NCBI RefSeq assembly: GCF_013359945.1
Contig: NZ_JABWCS010000219.1
Location: 248,001-312,000 of the forward strand
Direction of reading: 5' to 3'
From: Paenibacillus agri
GTDB lineage: Bacteria; Bacillota; Bacilli; Paenibacillales; Paenibacillaceae
Length of the DNA stretch: 64,000 bases
Part shown: piece by piece, positions 53,645 to 62,502 of the stretch
How the letters are laid out: the number at the start of each line of letters is the position of its first letter
Position numbering within the stretch: position 1 is the stretch's first letter
Made by a program: the position numbers and the translations under genes
The notes under the pieces: model-generated
Told to the model about the DNA's origin: nothing
The model's database searches: none
What the model saw: only the letters and a program-made list of their open reading frames with translations

Positions 53645-54406
53645 TCATGTTCGATCACCGGTGAGCTCCTGATGTATTTCCAACAGCATATATTCGGCAA
53701 ACTCCGAAAGTTGGGATGGAGCTATACTCTTATTTGCTCTCACTCCTGCATACTCCTCTAAATAATTTTGAACCAGGGGCTGGTACTTGCTTGGCAAGTT
53801 CTCAGTTCCCCAGGCTCCCCCTTCTTTCTTTGAAGAGATCTTGCCTTCCTTAATAAAATAAAGCACTCTACATAAATTTAACGTTACATACATCGGTTTA
53901 TCCAAAATCTCTTCGGATGCACATTCAATGTCGTACAGGATGGAGGCAAGATAGTGTTGTCTGTTAATTGGCGGATAACGCTCTGAAAGTGGCTTGCCAT
54001 ATAAAGTTCTACCTCTGTGGTAGGCTACGGCTATTTGAGAGGCTAAGTCCTTATCCTCATACCCTCCACACAAATAATGTTCGTTATTCCGATACTGCTC
54101 TCTATGAAAATCCGAGAAATGATACTCGCAGGGTGTTGGATACACAAATTCAGTTAAATGCTCCTCCAGAATGATGCTGCATTCAATACTATTTCCGCTA
54201 TCGTCATGGAGGAATAGTAGTCTTTGTGAGATCTGTTTTGCGGAGAAGAGGGATAATGTTTCTTTTATCACAATCAATACATCAATATCGCTCCTTGAAG
54301 GATTAAAACAACCCATCGCCAAAGAACCATGCAAATAGACCCCAACTAAATTGTCACCCAACTCTTCAACAAATAATGACTGTATTCTGTCTAAAACCAC
54401 TTGCAC
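53645..54406 (-). CDS. aminoglycoside nucleotidyltransferase-like (AadA/ANT(9) type) protein
   Basis: The 253-residue protein starts at GTG 54406. VGVYLHGSLAMGC and NPSRSDIDVLIVI form the polymerase-beta-type GS-x-SDxD active site, and the C-terminal helical part matches the DUF4111 domain of AadA proteins (LNLCRVLYFIKEGKISSKKEG, GAWG). Such enzymes adenylylate streptomycin or spectinomycin, though chromosomal copies vary in activity. Metal-binding Asp residues are intact. It is monocistronic. Confidence 0.85.
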   Translation of the reverse strand: MQVVLDRIQSLFVEELGDNLVGVYLHGSLAMGCFNPSRSDIDVLIVIKETLSLFSAKQISQRLLFLHDDSGNSIECSIILEEHLTEFVYPTPCEYHFSDFHREQYRNNEHYLCGGYEDKDLASQIAVAYHRGRTLYGKPLSERYPPINRQHYLASILYDIECASEEILDKPMYVTLNLCRVLYFIKEGKISSKKEGGAWGTENLPSKYQPLVQNYLEEYAGVRANKSIAPSQLSEFAEYMLLEIHQELTGDRT

Positions 54407-54606
54407 CTGTATAGCTTCCCCCTATTCTAATAACCAGTATAATTGTAAAAGAATAGTTGAGTCTGAAGTAGGCAAAAAATAAACATAATTAATATTGGTA
54501 CAACAAGAAGGGTTAAAGTGTAGGCATTCTCTATTTACGGTTCGATTGAGGATTTTATCAATTTATGTTAAAAATGTTGTACTGACCCATAGAGAGGGGA
54601 TTTGAG

Positions 54607-55236
54607 ATGAGAAAAATCTATATTATTCAACATTGCCAGTCAGAGCATCACATCAACAATATGTCGGGCGGTTGGACCGATACGCCTCTGACTGAATTAG
54701 GGGAGAAGCAGGCTGAGCGGATTGGACTAAAATTAAAGAGTGAACTAGCTAGAGAAGAGTATGTTTTGTACGCTTCAGATTTAATGCGGGCCAAGCAAAC
54801 GGCAGATATTATTGGAAAGCATCTAGAACTAAATGTGATTGAAGAGGCAGGCCTGCGGGAAATCAATACTGGAGCTGCAATTGGCAAAACAAAAGAGTGG
54901 GCAAAAGCGAATAGAAACCCTATGGGGGAACGCGGCTTCCACATCGATTATCAGGAGTTTCAGGACGGGGAGACCTGGAGAGAATTTTATGTGCGCGTTT
55001 CCGATTGTATGGAACGAATCATTCATACGGAACAGAAAAATCTAATTATAGCGACGCATGGCGGAACATTAGGCTATATCATTGCTTGGTGGATGGGCTT
55101 TAACATCGATATGTTGGAGAAAGCACACTTTAAGGCTTCGGTGGGCAGTATTTCACTTTTGCAGACAAATGGCTATCAACAACATGAGCTGCACATCTTT
55201 AACGAGACCTCACATTTATTTGAGTTGAAGAGTTAA
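54607..55236 (+). CDS. histidine phosphatase (phosphoglycerate-mutase-like) family protein
   Basis: The 209-residue protein begins IYIIQHCQSEHHINN, where the usual RHG is QHC: the phospho-accepting His is present but the neighbouring Arg is Gln. WTDTPLTELGEKQAERI, LYASDLMRAKQTADI and IIATHGGTLG (second catalytic His) are normal. It probably hydrolyses a phosphate monoester; substrate unknown. GAGAGGGG precedes the ATG. It stands alone. Confidence 0.87.
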   Translation: MRKIYIIQHCQSEHHINNMSGGWTDTPLTELGEKQAERIGLKLKSELAREEYVLYASDLMRAKQTADIIGKHLELNVIEEAGLREINTGAAIGKTKEWAKANRNPMGERGFHIDYQEFQDGETWREFYVRVSDCMERIIHTEQKNLIIATHGGTLGYIIAWWMGFNIDMLEKAHFKASVGSISLLQTNGYQQHELHIFNETSHLFELKS

Positions 55237-55311
55237 CTTGATAGGTTGCGTTAAAAGCAATCCCTGCCTGAGTTGGGAAGGAGATTCTTCTAATCCCTTC
55301 CAAATAGTAAA

Positions 55312-55495
55312 TAGCGGCATTTTTGTACCTTAAATCGGTTGCAGCTAAGAATATTTCCTAATTAAGTGCAATTTTGTATGTTAATTCTTCCATATTATCT
55401 TCTTCAGTGCATTTTTCAAAAATTAAGATACATAAATGCTCTTATATTCCTATTTTGGGTGGATTGAGGGGAATTAAGGTACGAAAATGCTCTTA
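55312..55495. repeat. four-motif intergenic element, type B
   Basis: Four 22-bp units related to GGCATTTTNGTACCTTAA lie at 55312-55333 and 55363-55384 (direct) and 55423-55444 and 55474-55495 (inverted). Starts are 51, 60 and 51 bases apart. The same motif in the same orientation recurs at 63305-63486. No ORF is present in the 374-bp gap. Confidence 0.85.
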
Positions 55496-55610
55496 GTTGG
55501 TGATACAAGGATACTTTTCATCGTGAAGAAGGCTGGGGGTATGGCCAACTGCGGCCTAAAGCCTCAGACTTCACCGGAGAGGCATCTAGTCTTGTGTTTG
55601 GATCATAATT

Positions 55611-56252
55611 TCACTCTATATAGATAGAGTTATTTGCCCTGACCACAATATATCTCAATTCAATGAAGGTATGACTTTGATTGTGGTAGCTTAGTTGTTC
55701 TTTTAGCTCTCCGCAGTCAACGATTTTGAAATGAACAAAATGGTCTCTTAAATCTTGCTCGGTAAAAAAGTGAGCGATCTTGTCTTGTTTATATTCGTAT
55801 GTACCTGGCTCCACTTCAAGTCCCTGCTTATTGTTATGGTCTTTATCTGAAAAAACGGTGAAGAAGGCAATGCCGTTGTCTTTCAGCGCTTTTTTACAGT
55901 TATCTACTATGAGGTGTCGCTCCTCTTGCATAAATAAGTGAAGGAGATTATAGCAGTATATCCCTTCATATTGCTCATCTAATTTGAGGTCTAACACAGA
56001 GTCATGAATGAACGTTGTTGTGCTATCAAATTCTTGAGCAAGTCTAATCGCGTGCGAGGAGATTTCAATCCCGTCCACATGAAAATGTTTGGATAACTCT
56101 TTTGTATTTCTGCCATACCCGGCTCCGGGAACTAAAATTCTATTAAGATGATTTTGATTGAATAATGAAATAGCTTTGTAGACGCTGTTACTTGGTTTAT
56201 CGCCCCAAATTTTTTCTTCACTCTCAAATCTTTTTTCCCAGTAAGCCTGCAT
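55611..56252 (-). CDS. class I SAM-dependent methyltransferase (TehB-like)
   Basis: The 213-residue protein starts AYWEKRFESEEKIWGDKPS, as in thiopurine/TehB-like methyltransferases, followed by motif I ILVPGAGYGRNTKEL, VDGIEIS and the post-motif YEGIYCYNLLHLFM. HFFTEQDLRDHF and VDCGELKEQL match the TehB-like C-terminus. AAGGAGG precedes the ATG. It probably methylates a small toxic compound; identity unknown. Confidence 0.85.
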   Translation of the reverse strand: MQAYWEKRFESEEKIWGDKPSNSVYKAISLFNQNHLNRILVPGAGYGRNTKELSKHFHVDGIEISSHAIRLAQEFDSTTTFIHDSVLDLKLDEQYEGIYCYNLLHLFMQEERHLIVDNCKKALKDNGIAFFTVFSDKDHNNKQGLEVEPGTYEYKQDKIAHFFTEQDLRDHFVHFKIVDCGELKEQLSYHNQSHTFIELRYIVVRANNSIYIE

Positions 56253-56358
56253 TAGGTAGTACCTCCTTAATATTTAAATTGGAATCCGTTTACAATATAC
56301 CATGTCTTGTTGAGGCTAAATGTTAGAATAATTACAGCAGAGGCTGGACAGGCAAAAG

Positions 56359-56399
56359 AAAAGGACAAAAGAGCTTGTAAGAGCGCCTTTTGTCCTTTT
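56359..56399. terminator. terminator of the amino-acid transporter/peptidase operon
   Basis: AAAAGGACAAAAG and CTTTTGTCCTTTT form a 13-bp stem around a 15-base loop. T-rich tails flank it on both strands, and it follows the leftward M24 gene. Confidence 0.85.
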
Positions 56400-56420
56400 G
56401 TTCATTATAGCAAAGTTCAG

Positions 56421-57632
56421 TTACAACGATATCAAATCGCGCGACAGCTTGTTGAGCCGCTCACAGCCGTTGTCTGTCACCAGCACCATATCCTCGATCA
56501 TGATCGAACCGATGCCGTAGCCGTAGTACGGGGTCTCCAGACAAATGACCATACCCGGGCGGAAGACGGTTTCTTCCGATGGACTGAGGAAGGGAGCTTC
56601 CTCGGCGGCAAGGCTTAGTCCTGCGCTGTGTCCCAGATGACCACGATTATAATTCGGGATTCCGGAACGGCGGATCAGTGGCATCACTTCGCCAAAAGCA
56701 TTTTTCATCGGCAGGCCGGGTTCGATAATCTCTAGCAGCCGATCGTGTCCGGCCCGCAGTGCGCCATAGATGCGCCTAACTGTATCCGATGGGGAGCCAA
56801 GCACAAAGGTGCGCGCGATATCTGAGCCATATCCAGCCACGTCGACGCCGACATCGAACTTGATGAGATCACCTGGCTTGCTCGGACGATTATCGAAAAC
56901 ATGTGCAGGCGCAAAGTGATCTCCGACCGAAATCATATGAAAACGGGATTCGAAGCCGTCCGCATGGGTCAGCAAAGCGAGCCGGAACGCATCAGCAATT
57001 TCTTTTGCCGAATGACCAGCTCGAATCCCCTTAATCGTCTGAGTGATGCTGATCTCTGCGTATTCGCAGCTCTTGCGCAATTGCGCGATTTCCCAAGGTG
57101 TCTTGAGCGACCGCAGCTCGGTAAGAATCGGGCCTGCTTCGGCCAGTTGTAGACCGGGAATGGCTTCGCGTAGCGCAGTTACAGCAGGATAGCGCATGGC
57201 GCTCAGCTCTACAGCAATACTGCCACTGTCTACACCATATTCCGCCAGCACTTGCCCGAGCAGTCCGAACATCTCCTGCACTTGGTGGTTCACCGGCCGT
57301 CGCCCTTCATACTTGGCACCGCGCAGTCCGAGCGGATCGTCGACGTCGACCCAGGTCGGGTACGTACGCAGCTCACATTGTGGTAAGTCAGCCGGAACAC
57401 CGGCCGCTTCGAATTCGTTCATGATGATGACCGTAGGCCGGTTCGGATCACGGAACATGACAGCCAGCGCGACTTCGCTCATACGTAGCGTATACATGAA
57501 CGTGCTGGGGTGTCCGGACAAGTAGTAGAAATTTTCACAGCTTGTCGCCACGAGCGCTTCTACATTTTCTTTTTCCATGATTGCCCGCGCCCGTTCCGCG
57601 ACGTCTTTCAAATGCTCTGCTTTGCTGGGCAT
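56421..57632 (-). CDS. M24 family metallopeptidase (Xaa-Pro aminopeptidase-like)
   Basis: About 403 residues with a creatinase-like N-domain and a pita-bread C-domain. Metal ligands are visible: Asp in IKFDVGVD, Asp in YGSDIARTF, His in NRGHLGHSAG, Glu in VICLETPYYG and Glu in MIEDMVLV. GTG 57644 is in frame, but GGGAG lies 11 bases before ATG 57632. It ends an operon with an amino-acid ABC importer, so it may process an imported dipeptide, N-acyl amino acid or related compound (inference). Confidence 0.88.
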   Translation of the reverse strand: MPSKAEHLKDVAERARAIMEKENVEALVATSCENFYYLSGHPSTFMYTLRMSEVALAVMFRDPNRPTVIIMNEFEAAGVPADLPQCELRTYPTWVDVDDPLGLRGAKYEGRRPVNHQVQEMFGLLGQVLAEYGVDSGSIAVELSAMRYPAVTALREAIPGLQLAEAGPILTELRSLKTPWEIAQLRKSCEYAEISITQTIKGIRAGHSAKEIADAFRLALLTHADGFESRFHMISVGDHFAPAHVFDNRPSKPGDLIKFDVGVDVAGYGSDIARTFVLGSPSDTVRRIYGALRAGHDRLLEIIEPGLPMKNAFGEVMPLIRRSGIPNYNRGHLGHSAGLSLAAEEAPFLSPSEETVFRPGMVICLETPYYGYGIGSIMIEDMVLVTDNGCERLNKLSRDLISL

Positions 57633-57653
57633 CCCATTGTTCACTCCCTTGAA

Positions 57654-58427
57654 TCAAACTTGATACTCTATGTCTGGCACGCCTTCGATCTGACGCAAGA
57701 ATTTGCGTGCCCGTTCTGTCTTTGGCTGTTTGAAAAATTGCTCTGGCGTACTTTCTTCCTGAATCACACCATCGCTCATAAAAATAACCCGGTTCGCCAC
57801 TTCCCGTGCGAACTTCATCTCATGAGTGACGACGATCATTGTCATGCCTTCCTCTGCTAACTGCTTCATAACGGCCAGCACTTCGCCCGTTAGTTCCGGG
57901 TCCAGTGCGGATGTCGGCTCGTCGAACAGCATGATTTCTGGCTGCATAGCGAGTGCCCGGGCAATCGCAACCCGCTGCTGCTGTCCGCCGGACAGACGGG
58001 AAGGGTACTCATCCCTTTTGTTAAGCAGCCCTACTTTGGCCAGCAGCGCTTCTCCGATTTCGACGGCCTCTGTGCGGCTCATTTTTTTGACAATCGTCGG
58101 AGCCATAATGACGTTCTCCAGGACAGTCATATGGGGGAACAGGTTGAACGACTGGAACACCATACCTGTGGAAGTGCGAATTTTCCGGATCGCTTGCTTC
58201 TTGCTGCTCACATCCATCGAGAAGTCCCATGACGCATCTCCGATCACAACCGATCCCGCGTCCGGTTCCTCCAGTCCGTTCAGACAGCGCAGCAGTGTGC
58301 TTTTCCCGGAGCCGCTGGGACCGACCAGCACCACGATTTCGCGGGGATGAATATGTAGATGGATATCGCGAAATACGACGAGATCGCCGAAGCTTTTGCC
58401 GAGTTGCTTAACCTCGATCATGAACAT
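57654..58427 (-). CDS. polar amino-acid ABC transporter ATP-binding protein (GlnQ-like)
   Basis: The 257-residue ATPase has Walker A GPSGSGKSTLL, signature LSGGQQQR, Walker B IMLFDEPTSALDPE and switch His VVTHEMKFA, the GlnQ/HisP form. It lies 9 bases after the permease gene and 21 before the peptidase gene. AAGGG precedes ATG 58427. Together with the permease and lipoprotein it imports an amino acid; the specific one is not evident. Confidence 0.93.
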   Translation of the reverse strand: MFMIEVKQLGKSFGDLVVFRDIHLHIHPREIVVLVGPSGSGKSTLLRCLNGLEEPDAGSVVIGDASWDFSMDVSSKKQAIRKIRTSTGMVFQSFNLFPHMTVLENVIMAPTIVKKMSRTEAVEIGEALLAKVGLLNKRDEYPSRLSGGQQQRVAIARALAMQPEIMLFDEPTSALDPELTGEVLAVMKQLAEEGMTMIVVTHEMKFAREVANRVIFMSDGVIQEESTPEQFFKQPKTERARKFLRQIEGVPDIEYQV

Positions 58428-58436
58428 CACACGCCC

Positions 58437-59081
58437 TTAATAAGCTTTTGATAAACGGTTTTCGATACGGTTCAAAATGAATGAAAAGAACACACTCATC
58501 ACCCAATACATAATAGCAATAGCGATATAAAACGGCATAGCTACATAATACTGTGCAATTAACAGTTGTGCGGAGCGCAGAAGCTCGGTTACCGTCACGA
58601 CGGACACCAGCGATGTCTCCTTCAGCATCCCAATAAACGTGTTGCCCATCGGTGGGATAGCCACCCGGGCTGCCTGTGGCAATATAACCCGCCGCATCGT
58701 TTGCCAAGACGTTAAGCCCAGTGACTGCGCAGCTTCCGTCTGTCCCTTAGGTACAGATAGAATCGCACCACGGAAGGTCTCGGACAAGTAAGCACCAATG
58801 TTGATGCTGAGTGAAATAAAGGCCGCAGTGAGCGGCCCGAGTGTAATCCCGTAGTCGGGGAGTCCGAAATAGATAATGAAAATCTGAACCAGAATCGGGG
58901 TGCCGCGAACGATGGACACGTAGCCTTTGGCCAGACCGCTAAGCAGCCAATTTCCTTTGAGACGGGCTAGGGCGAGGAGCAACCCAATAATCAAGCCGAA
59001 GAACATTGAGACGATTGTGATCAGCAGCGTATAATACGCGCCTGTCAATAGAAATTGGAAGTTCTGTAACACCAGTTCCAT
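58437..59081 (-). CDS. polar amino-acid ABC transporter permease (HisM/GlnP-like)
   Basis: About 214 residues, five membrane helices, with the EAA loop SLGLTSWQTMRRVILPQAA and the typical YVSIVRGTPILVQIFIIYF. GGAGG is 9 bases before ATG 59081, which rules out the ATG at 59090. It lies between the lipoprotein and ATPase genes on the same strand. Confidence 0.92.
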   Translation of the reverse strand: MELVLQNFQFLLTGAYYTLLITIVSMFFGLIIGLLLALARLKGNWLLSGLAKGYVSIVRGTPILVQIFIIYFGLPDYGITLGPLTAAFISLSINIGAYLSETFRGAILSVPKGQTEAAQSLGLTSWQTMRRVILPQAARVAIPPMGNTFIGMLKETSLVSVVTVTELLRSAQLLIAQYYVAMPFYIAIAIMYWVMSVFFSFILNRIENRLSKAY

Positions 59082-59108
59082 GCCGTACATCCTCCACGTT
59101 CACACTAA

Positions 59109-59978
59109 TTAGATGTTAGGGTCGACTTTAAACCATTTTTGGAAAATCTCTTTGAACGTCCCGTCCGTCTTCATTTCATCCAGCGCTTTATTGATGGCAT
59201 CCAGCAGCTCCGGATTGTTCTTGCGAATCGCGATACCCGCAAAGTCCTCTTTAATCGGCTCACCGACCGCCTTGACGTTGAAGTGATTTTTCTCAACCAG
59301 TGGCTGGATGGCAAAAGTGTTATTGATTGTAGCGTCGATGCGGCCAACGTTCAGATCCTTGAGCGAGGTGATCACATCGTTGTACGTAGCAATTTCAAAC
59401 TTGCCGACTTTCGGCATGGCTTCATCGCGCAAATATTTCTCATCGTTCGTGCCGAGTCCGACACCGATCTTTTTACCTTTGAAGTCTTCAAGACTTTTGA
59501 TGGTTGTGTTGTCGCTTTTGACGATTACGTTGACGGCATTCTTGATGTAAGGGGTAGAGAAGTCCATCGTCTTTTTGCGGTCATCTGTGATGGTTACTTG
59601 GCTAACGAGCGCGTCGTATTTGTCCTTTTGCAATCCTTCGATCAGCCCGGAAAATTCGCCAGTGATGAATTCAGCTTCAACGCCAATGCGTTTGGCTACA
59701 GCTTTGGCAACGTCCGCATCGAAGCCGTCGATCTCATGCTTGTCATTGAGGAAGTTGTATGGGGCATAGGTGCCCATGAGTCCGATTCTGATTTTGCCTG
59801 CTTTCTTGATCTGCTCAAGTGAGTTGTCGGCGGTTGCTGTTTCAGCTGGTTTGTTGCCGGCATTGGCATCTGTAGCAGCTGGCGTCGCTGTGTTGTTGGT
59901 TCCGCAGCCTGCAAGTGCGATCACAAGCACGCTCAGCAGTGAAGCAGATTTTAAAAACTTGTTTAGTTTGATTGTCAT
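59109..59978 (-). CDS. amino-acid ABC transporter substrate-binding lipoprotein
   Basis: The 289-residue protein has a lipoprotein signal with VIALAGCGTNN (Cys about 25), then a type II periplasmic-binding fold of the SBP_bac_3 family (IRIGLMGTYAPYNFLNDKHE, IDGFDADVAKAVAKRIG, KKIGVGLGTNDEKYL). It should be anchored outside the membrane and deliver a polar amino acid. It is the first gene of the leftward operon, with the TetR gene 54 bp upstream on the same strand. Confidence 0.93.
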   Translation of the reverse strand: MTIKLNKFLKSASLLSVLVIALAGCGTNNTATPAATDANAGNKPAETATADNSLEQIKKAGKIRIGLMGTYAPYNFLNDKHEIDGFDADVAKAVAKRIGVEAEFITGEFSGLIEGLQKDKYDALVSQVTITDDRKKTMDFSTPYIKNAVNVIVKSDNTTIKSLEDFKGKKIGVGLGTNDEKYLRDEAMPKVGKFEIATYNDVITSLKDLNVGRIDATINNTFAIQPLVEKNHFNVKAVGEPIKEDFAGIAIRKNNPELLDAINKALDEMKTDGTFKEIFQKWFKVDPNI

Positions 59979-60032
59979 TACAATGGCCTCCTTGGCACTC
60001 TTTGATGTTGTTATACACGATCTTGCTATAAG

Positions 60033-60614
60033 TTATCCGAGCAAACCCCGGAATTCGAATTTAGCGGTTTCTTCGGCTATGGCAGCGGGGGAGTAGGGTG
60101 ATTGGTAATCAACGTCGTGCATTGGCCCGAACAGCCACTTGGATAGCACCCCGGTAATTAAACAGACAAGAATGTTAGCTCGCAGTGCCAGGTTGTTTGT
60201 TTCAGGCAACATACCCAGCTCTACGGCCCGCTCGATATTACTCTTGAACGCTGCTTCAAAGGCAACCCAAGTTTGAGAGACGGCTTCCCGGATCGGTTGA
60301 TCCGCGCCCTGGCCTTTCATAAGCAACAGCGCCATCAAATCCCGGTTCTGGTGTGCAAAAGTGAACAAATCTGTAAGCAGTCGTGCAGATGAGCCCACCA
60401 TGTCATCTACCGTACCCGCATGCTTGCGGTAACCTTGCTGGATGACCTGAATCAGCTTTTCTTTGCCATCTTCAATCAGCTCCAGCGTGAGTTGTTCCTT
60501 ACTTTTAAAATGCCAGTAAAACGTGCCTTGCGACACTCCGGTGGCCTTAACCACATCAGAAATTTTGGTTCCGTGATATCCCTTACGGGCAAATAAGTCT
60601 AGTGCCGCGGCCAT
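60033..60614 (-). CDS. TetR family regulator with possible N-terminal frameshift
   Basis: The frame contains a TetR HTH (AAALDLFARKGYHGTKISD, VVKATGVSQGTFYWHFKSKE) and a helical ligand domain. The first in-frame ATG (60614) has no ribosome site, and the first helix would normally start about 15 residues earlier. That earlier part, DQDRRQQL, is open but has no start. A good site (GAGAGGAG) with ATG 60667 lies in another frame, offset by one base. Either a frameshift exists or the gene starts weakly. It probably regulates the downstream ABC operon. Confidence 0.72.
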   Translation of the reverse strand: MAAALDLFARKGYHGTKISDVVKATGVSQGTFYWHFKSKEQLTLELIEDGKEKLIQVIQQGYRKHAGTVDDMVGSSARLLTDLFTFAHQNRDLMALLLMKGQGADQPIREAVSQTWVAFEAAFKSNIERAVELGMLPETNNLALRANILVCLITGVLSKWLFGPMHDVDYQSPYSPAAIAEETAKFEFRGLLG

Positions 60615-60681
60615 CAGTTGCTGGCGGCGATCCTGATCTTGTTCCTCTACAGCAGGCAGATTCCATCGCTCCTCTCAACCC

Positions 60682-60704
60682 GACTGATTAGTCAGTTGGT
60701 TAAT
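60682..60704. promoter_or_regulatory. likely TetR autoregulatory operator
   Basis: ACTGA-4-TCAGT followed by TTGGTTAA gives dyad symmetry just upstream of the TetR ribosome site. It resembles the TetR operator at 27054. Confidence 0.55.
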
Positions 60705-60938
60705 TCCGATGGGCTTACTATATTTAAATTTTAGATTTCTGTCAAGCATAAAATGCGGATTTTGTCGAACTGTGAAAGTGGTTATGGATTAGCTTGTCCT
60801 GTGGGAAGAAAAGTTATCCAGATAGGAAAGAGGGGATGAAGCCCGATGGGGGAGTAGTACTAACCTTTTTTCTAAAATGAAAGTGAAAAGCCGGCCTGGC
60901 GAATTAGGTCGTCGGTCGACTTTCTCATGTGTTTTATT
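60705..60938. other. intergenic region upstream of the TetR gene
   Basis: No gene is supported here. It separates the TetR promoter from the end of the leftward oxidoreductase gene, and no clear terminator hairpin is seen. Confidence 0.4.
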
Positions 60939-61964
60939 TTAAAAATGCTCTAGCACAATCTTGCCAATAGCTACTCTTGATTCCATTTTGGCATGAGCGA
61001 GCTTGAGATTCGCGGCATTGATCGGGGACAGTCGCTCGGTGACTGTAGTCCGGATTTTTCCTTCGTCGATCAACTCAGCCATCTGATTTAATAAATGATG
61101 CTGTTCGGTAATATCTTTCGTTTGAAAAGTGGAGCGAGTGAACATATTCTCCCAGACCACTGTAACGCTTTTGCCTAAAAATTGACCCAGTTCAACAGGC
61201 GGATCATTATCAATGATAAAACAGATTTTTCCCTGCGGAACAATGACCTGAGTTAAACGGTTCCAGTCTACTTTGTTCAGGCAAAAGATATAGTCAACGG
61301 TATCCAATCCGTGCTGCTGCAATTGGGGCAGGAAGTCCTCGTAATGATTAATCACAATCTCGGCTCCAAGCTCTTTGACCCACTCTGCGGATTCTGGACG
61401 TGATGCTGTGCCAATGACAGTGAGTCCTGCCAGCTTGGCAAGTTGAACTGCGATAGAGCCCACGCCTCCGGCAGCTCCGATGATAAGAATGGATTTATTT
61501 CGGTTGATTTCGGGATTATGTGGAATCCCCAGACGATCAAACAAACTCTCCCAAGCGGTAATCGTCGTTAGTGGCAATGAAGCAGCTTCCGCGAAGCCGA
61601 GCGTCTTTGGCTTTCGGCCTACAATTCGTTCATCCACCAAATGAAATTCACTATTGTTTCCAGGTCTAATCACACTACCCGCATAGAAGACTTCATCTCC
61701 TGGCTTGAAGAGTGTACATTCAGGACCCACTTCAACGACGACGCCTGACGCGTCCCATCCGAGAATATAAGGACCTTCAGTCGCTGGATTGTATTGACGT
61801 ACAACTGTATCGGCAGGATTGACAGCGATGGCTTCGATTCGGATAAGCAAATCATGGCCTTGCGGTGTAGGGACAGGAATTTCGAGGTCTAACAGACTAT
61901 CTGGATGTGTAATTGGTAAATACTCATAATATCCAACAGCTCGCATGGATTTTGAGTTTTGCAT
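60939..61964 (-). CDS. zinc-type alcohol dehydrogenase-like oxidoreductase (MDR superfamily)
   Basis: The 341-residue protein has a GroES-like N-domain (AIAVNPADTVVRQY, ILGWDASGVVVEVG, GDEVFYAG) and a Rossmann domain with ILIIGAAGGVGSIAVQLA. The Cys ligands of zinc enzymes are absent, so it belongs to the quinone-oxidoreductase-like branch (ZADH family). It is divergent from an HxlR regulator, which commonly controls such electrophile-detoxifying enzymes. Confidence 0.9.
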   Translation of the reverse strand: MQNSKSMRAVGYYEYLPITHPDSLLDLEIPVPTPQGHDLLIRIEAIAVNPADTVVRQYNPATEGPYILGWDASGVVVEVGPECTLFKPGDEVFYAGSVIRPGNNSEFHLVDERIVGRKPKTLGFAEAASLPLTTITAWESLFDRLGIPHNPEINRNKSILIIGAAGGVGSIAVQLAKLAGLTVIGTASRPESAEWVKELGAEIVINHYEDFLPQLQQHGLDTVDYIFCLNKVDWNRLTQVIVPQGKICFIIDNDPPVELGQFLGKSVTVVWENMFTRSTFQTKDITEQHHLLNQMAELIDEGKIRTTVTERLSPINAANLKLAHAKMESRVAIGKIVLEHF

Positions 61965-62061
61965 ATGGGAACAATCCTTTCTTTTCTTATGGAATTGCGC
62001 TGTACTATTTTAGTATAGTTTAATAAGTTATATACAAAAAGTACGCAAAAATAGCATACCA

Positions 62062-62079
62062 AGTATCCAGTTAGATACT
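62062..62079. promoter_or_regulatory. likely HxlR operator
   Basis: AGTATC-6-GATACT is a perfect inverted repeat between the divergent oxidoreductase and HxlR genes, 19 bases before the HxlR start. Confidence 0.6.
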
Positions 62080-62097
62080 ATAGAAGGGATGAATATT

Positions 62098-62460
62098 GTG
62101 ATAAGCTCCTCAAGTACACGCTGTCCGGTTGAAACCACCCTAGGCGTAATTGGTGGTAAATGGAAAGGCGTCATTATATATTCTCTGCTCGGCGGGACCA
62201 AGCGTTTCAATGAGATTCGCAAGATTTATCCGCAAGTAACCCACCATACACTTACTTTGCAATTAAGGGAGCTGGAGCGGGAAGGTCTCATATCAAGAAA
62301 GGTCTATAATCAAGTTCCACCCAAGGTGGAATATTCGTTAACGGAGTTCGGGCGGACGCTAGAGCCAATGCTCCTTATGATGAAAGAATGGGGATACCTG
62401 TACGAAGAGCGGGTGAAGGCGAATAATGAAGTAGTGGAAGAAGAGCCTGAATTGTATTGA
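62098..62460 (+). CDS. HxlR family transcriptional regulator
   Basis: About 120 residues. RCPVETTLGVIGGKWKGVIIY, KRFNEIRKIYPQVTHHTL, LQLRELEREGLI and PPKVEYSLTEFG form the HxlR winged helix, with the conserved Cys just before the core that often senses thiol-reactive compounds. ATG 62089 is too close to the AGAAGGG site; GTG 62098 is better placed. It diverges from the oxidoreductase gene and probably represses it. Confidence 0.9.
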   Translation: MISSSSTRCPVETTLGVIGGKWKGVIIYSLLGGTKRFNEIRKIYPQVTHHTLTLQLRELEREGLISRKVYNQVPPKVEYSLTEFGRTLEPMLLMMKEWGYLYEERVKANNEVVEEEPELY

Positions 62461-62502
62461 GGTGGGCGGTTAGTTTTACTCGATAACATAGGGGCGATTA
62501 TC

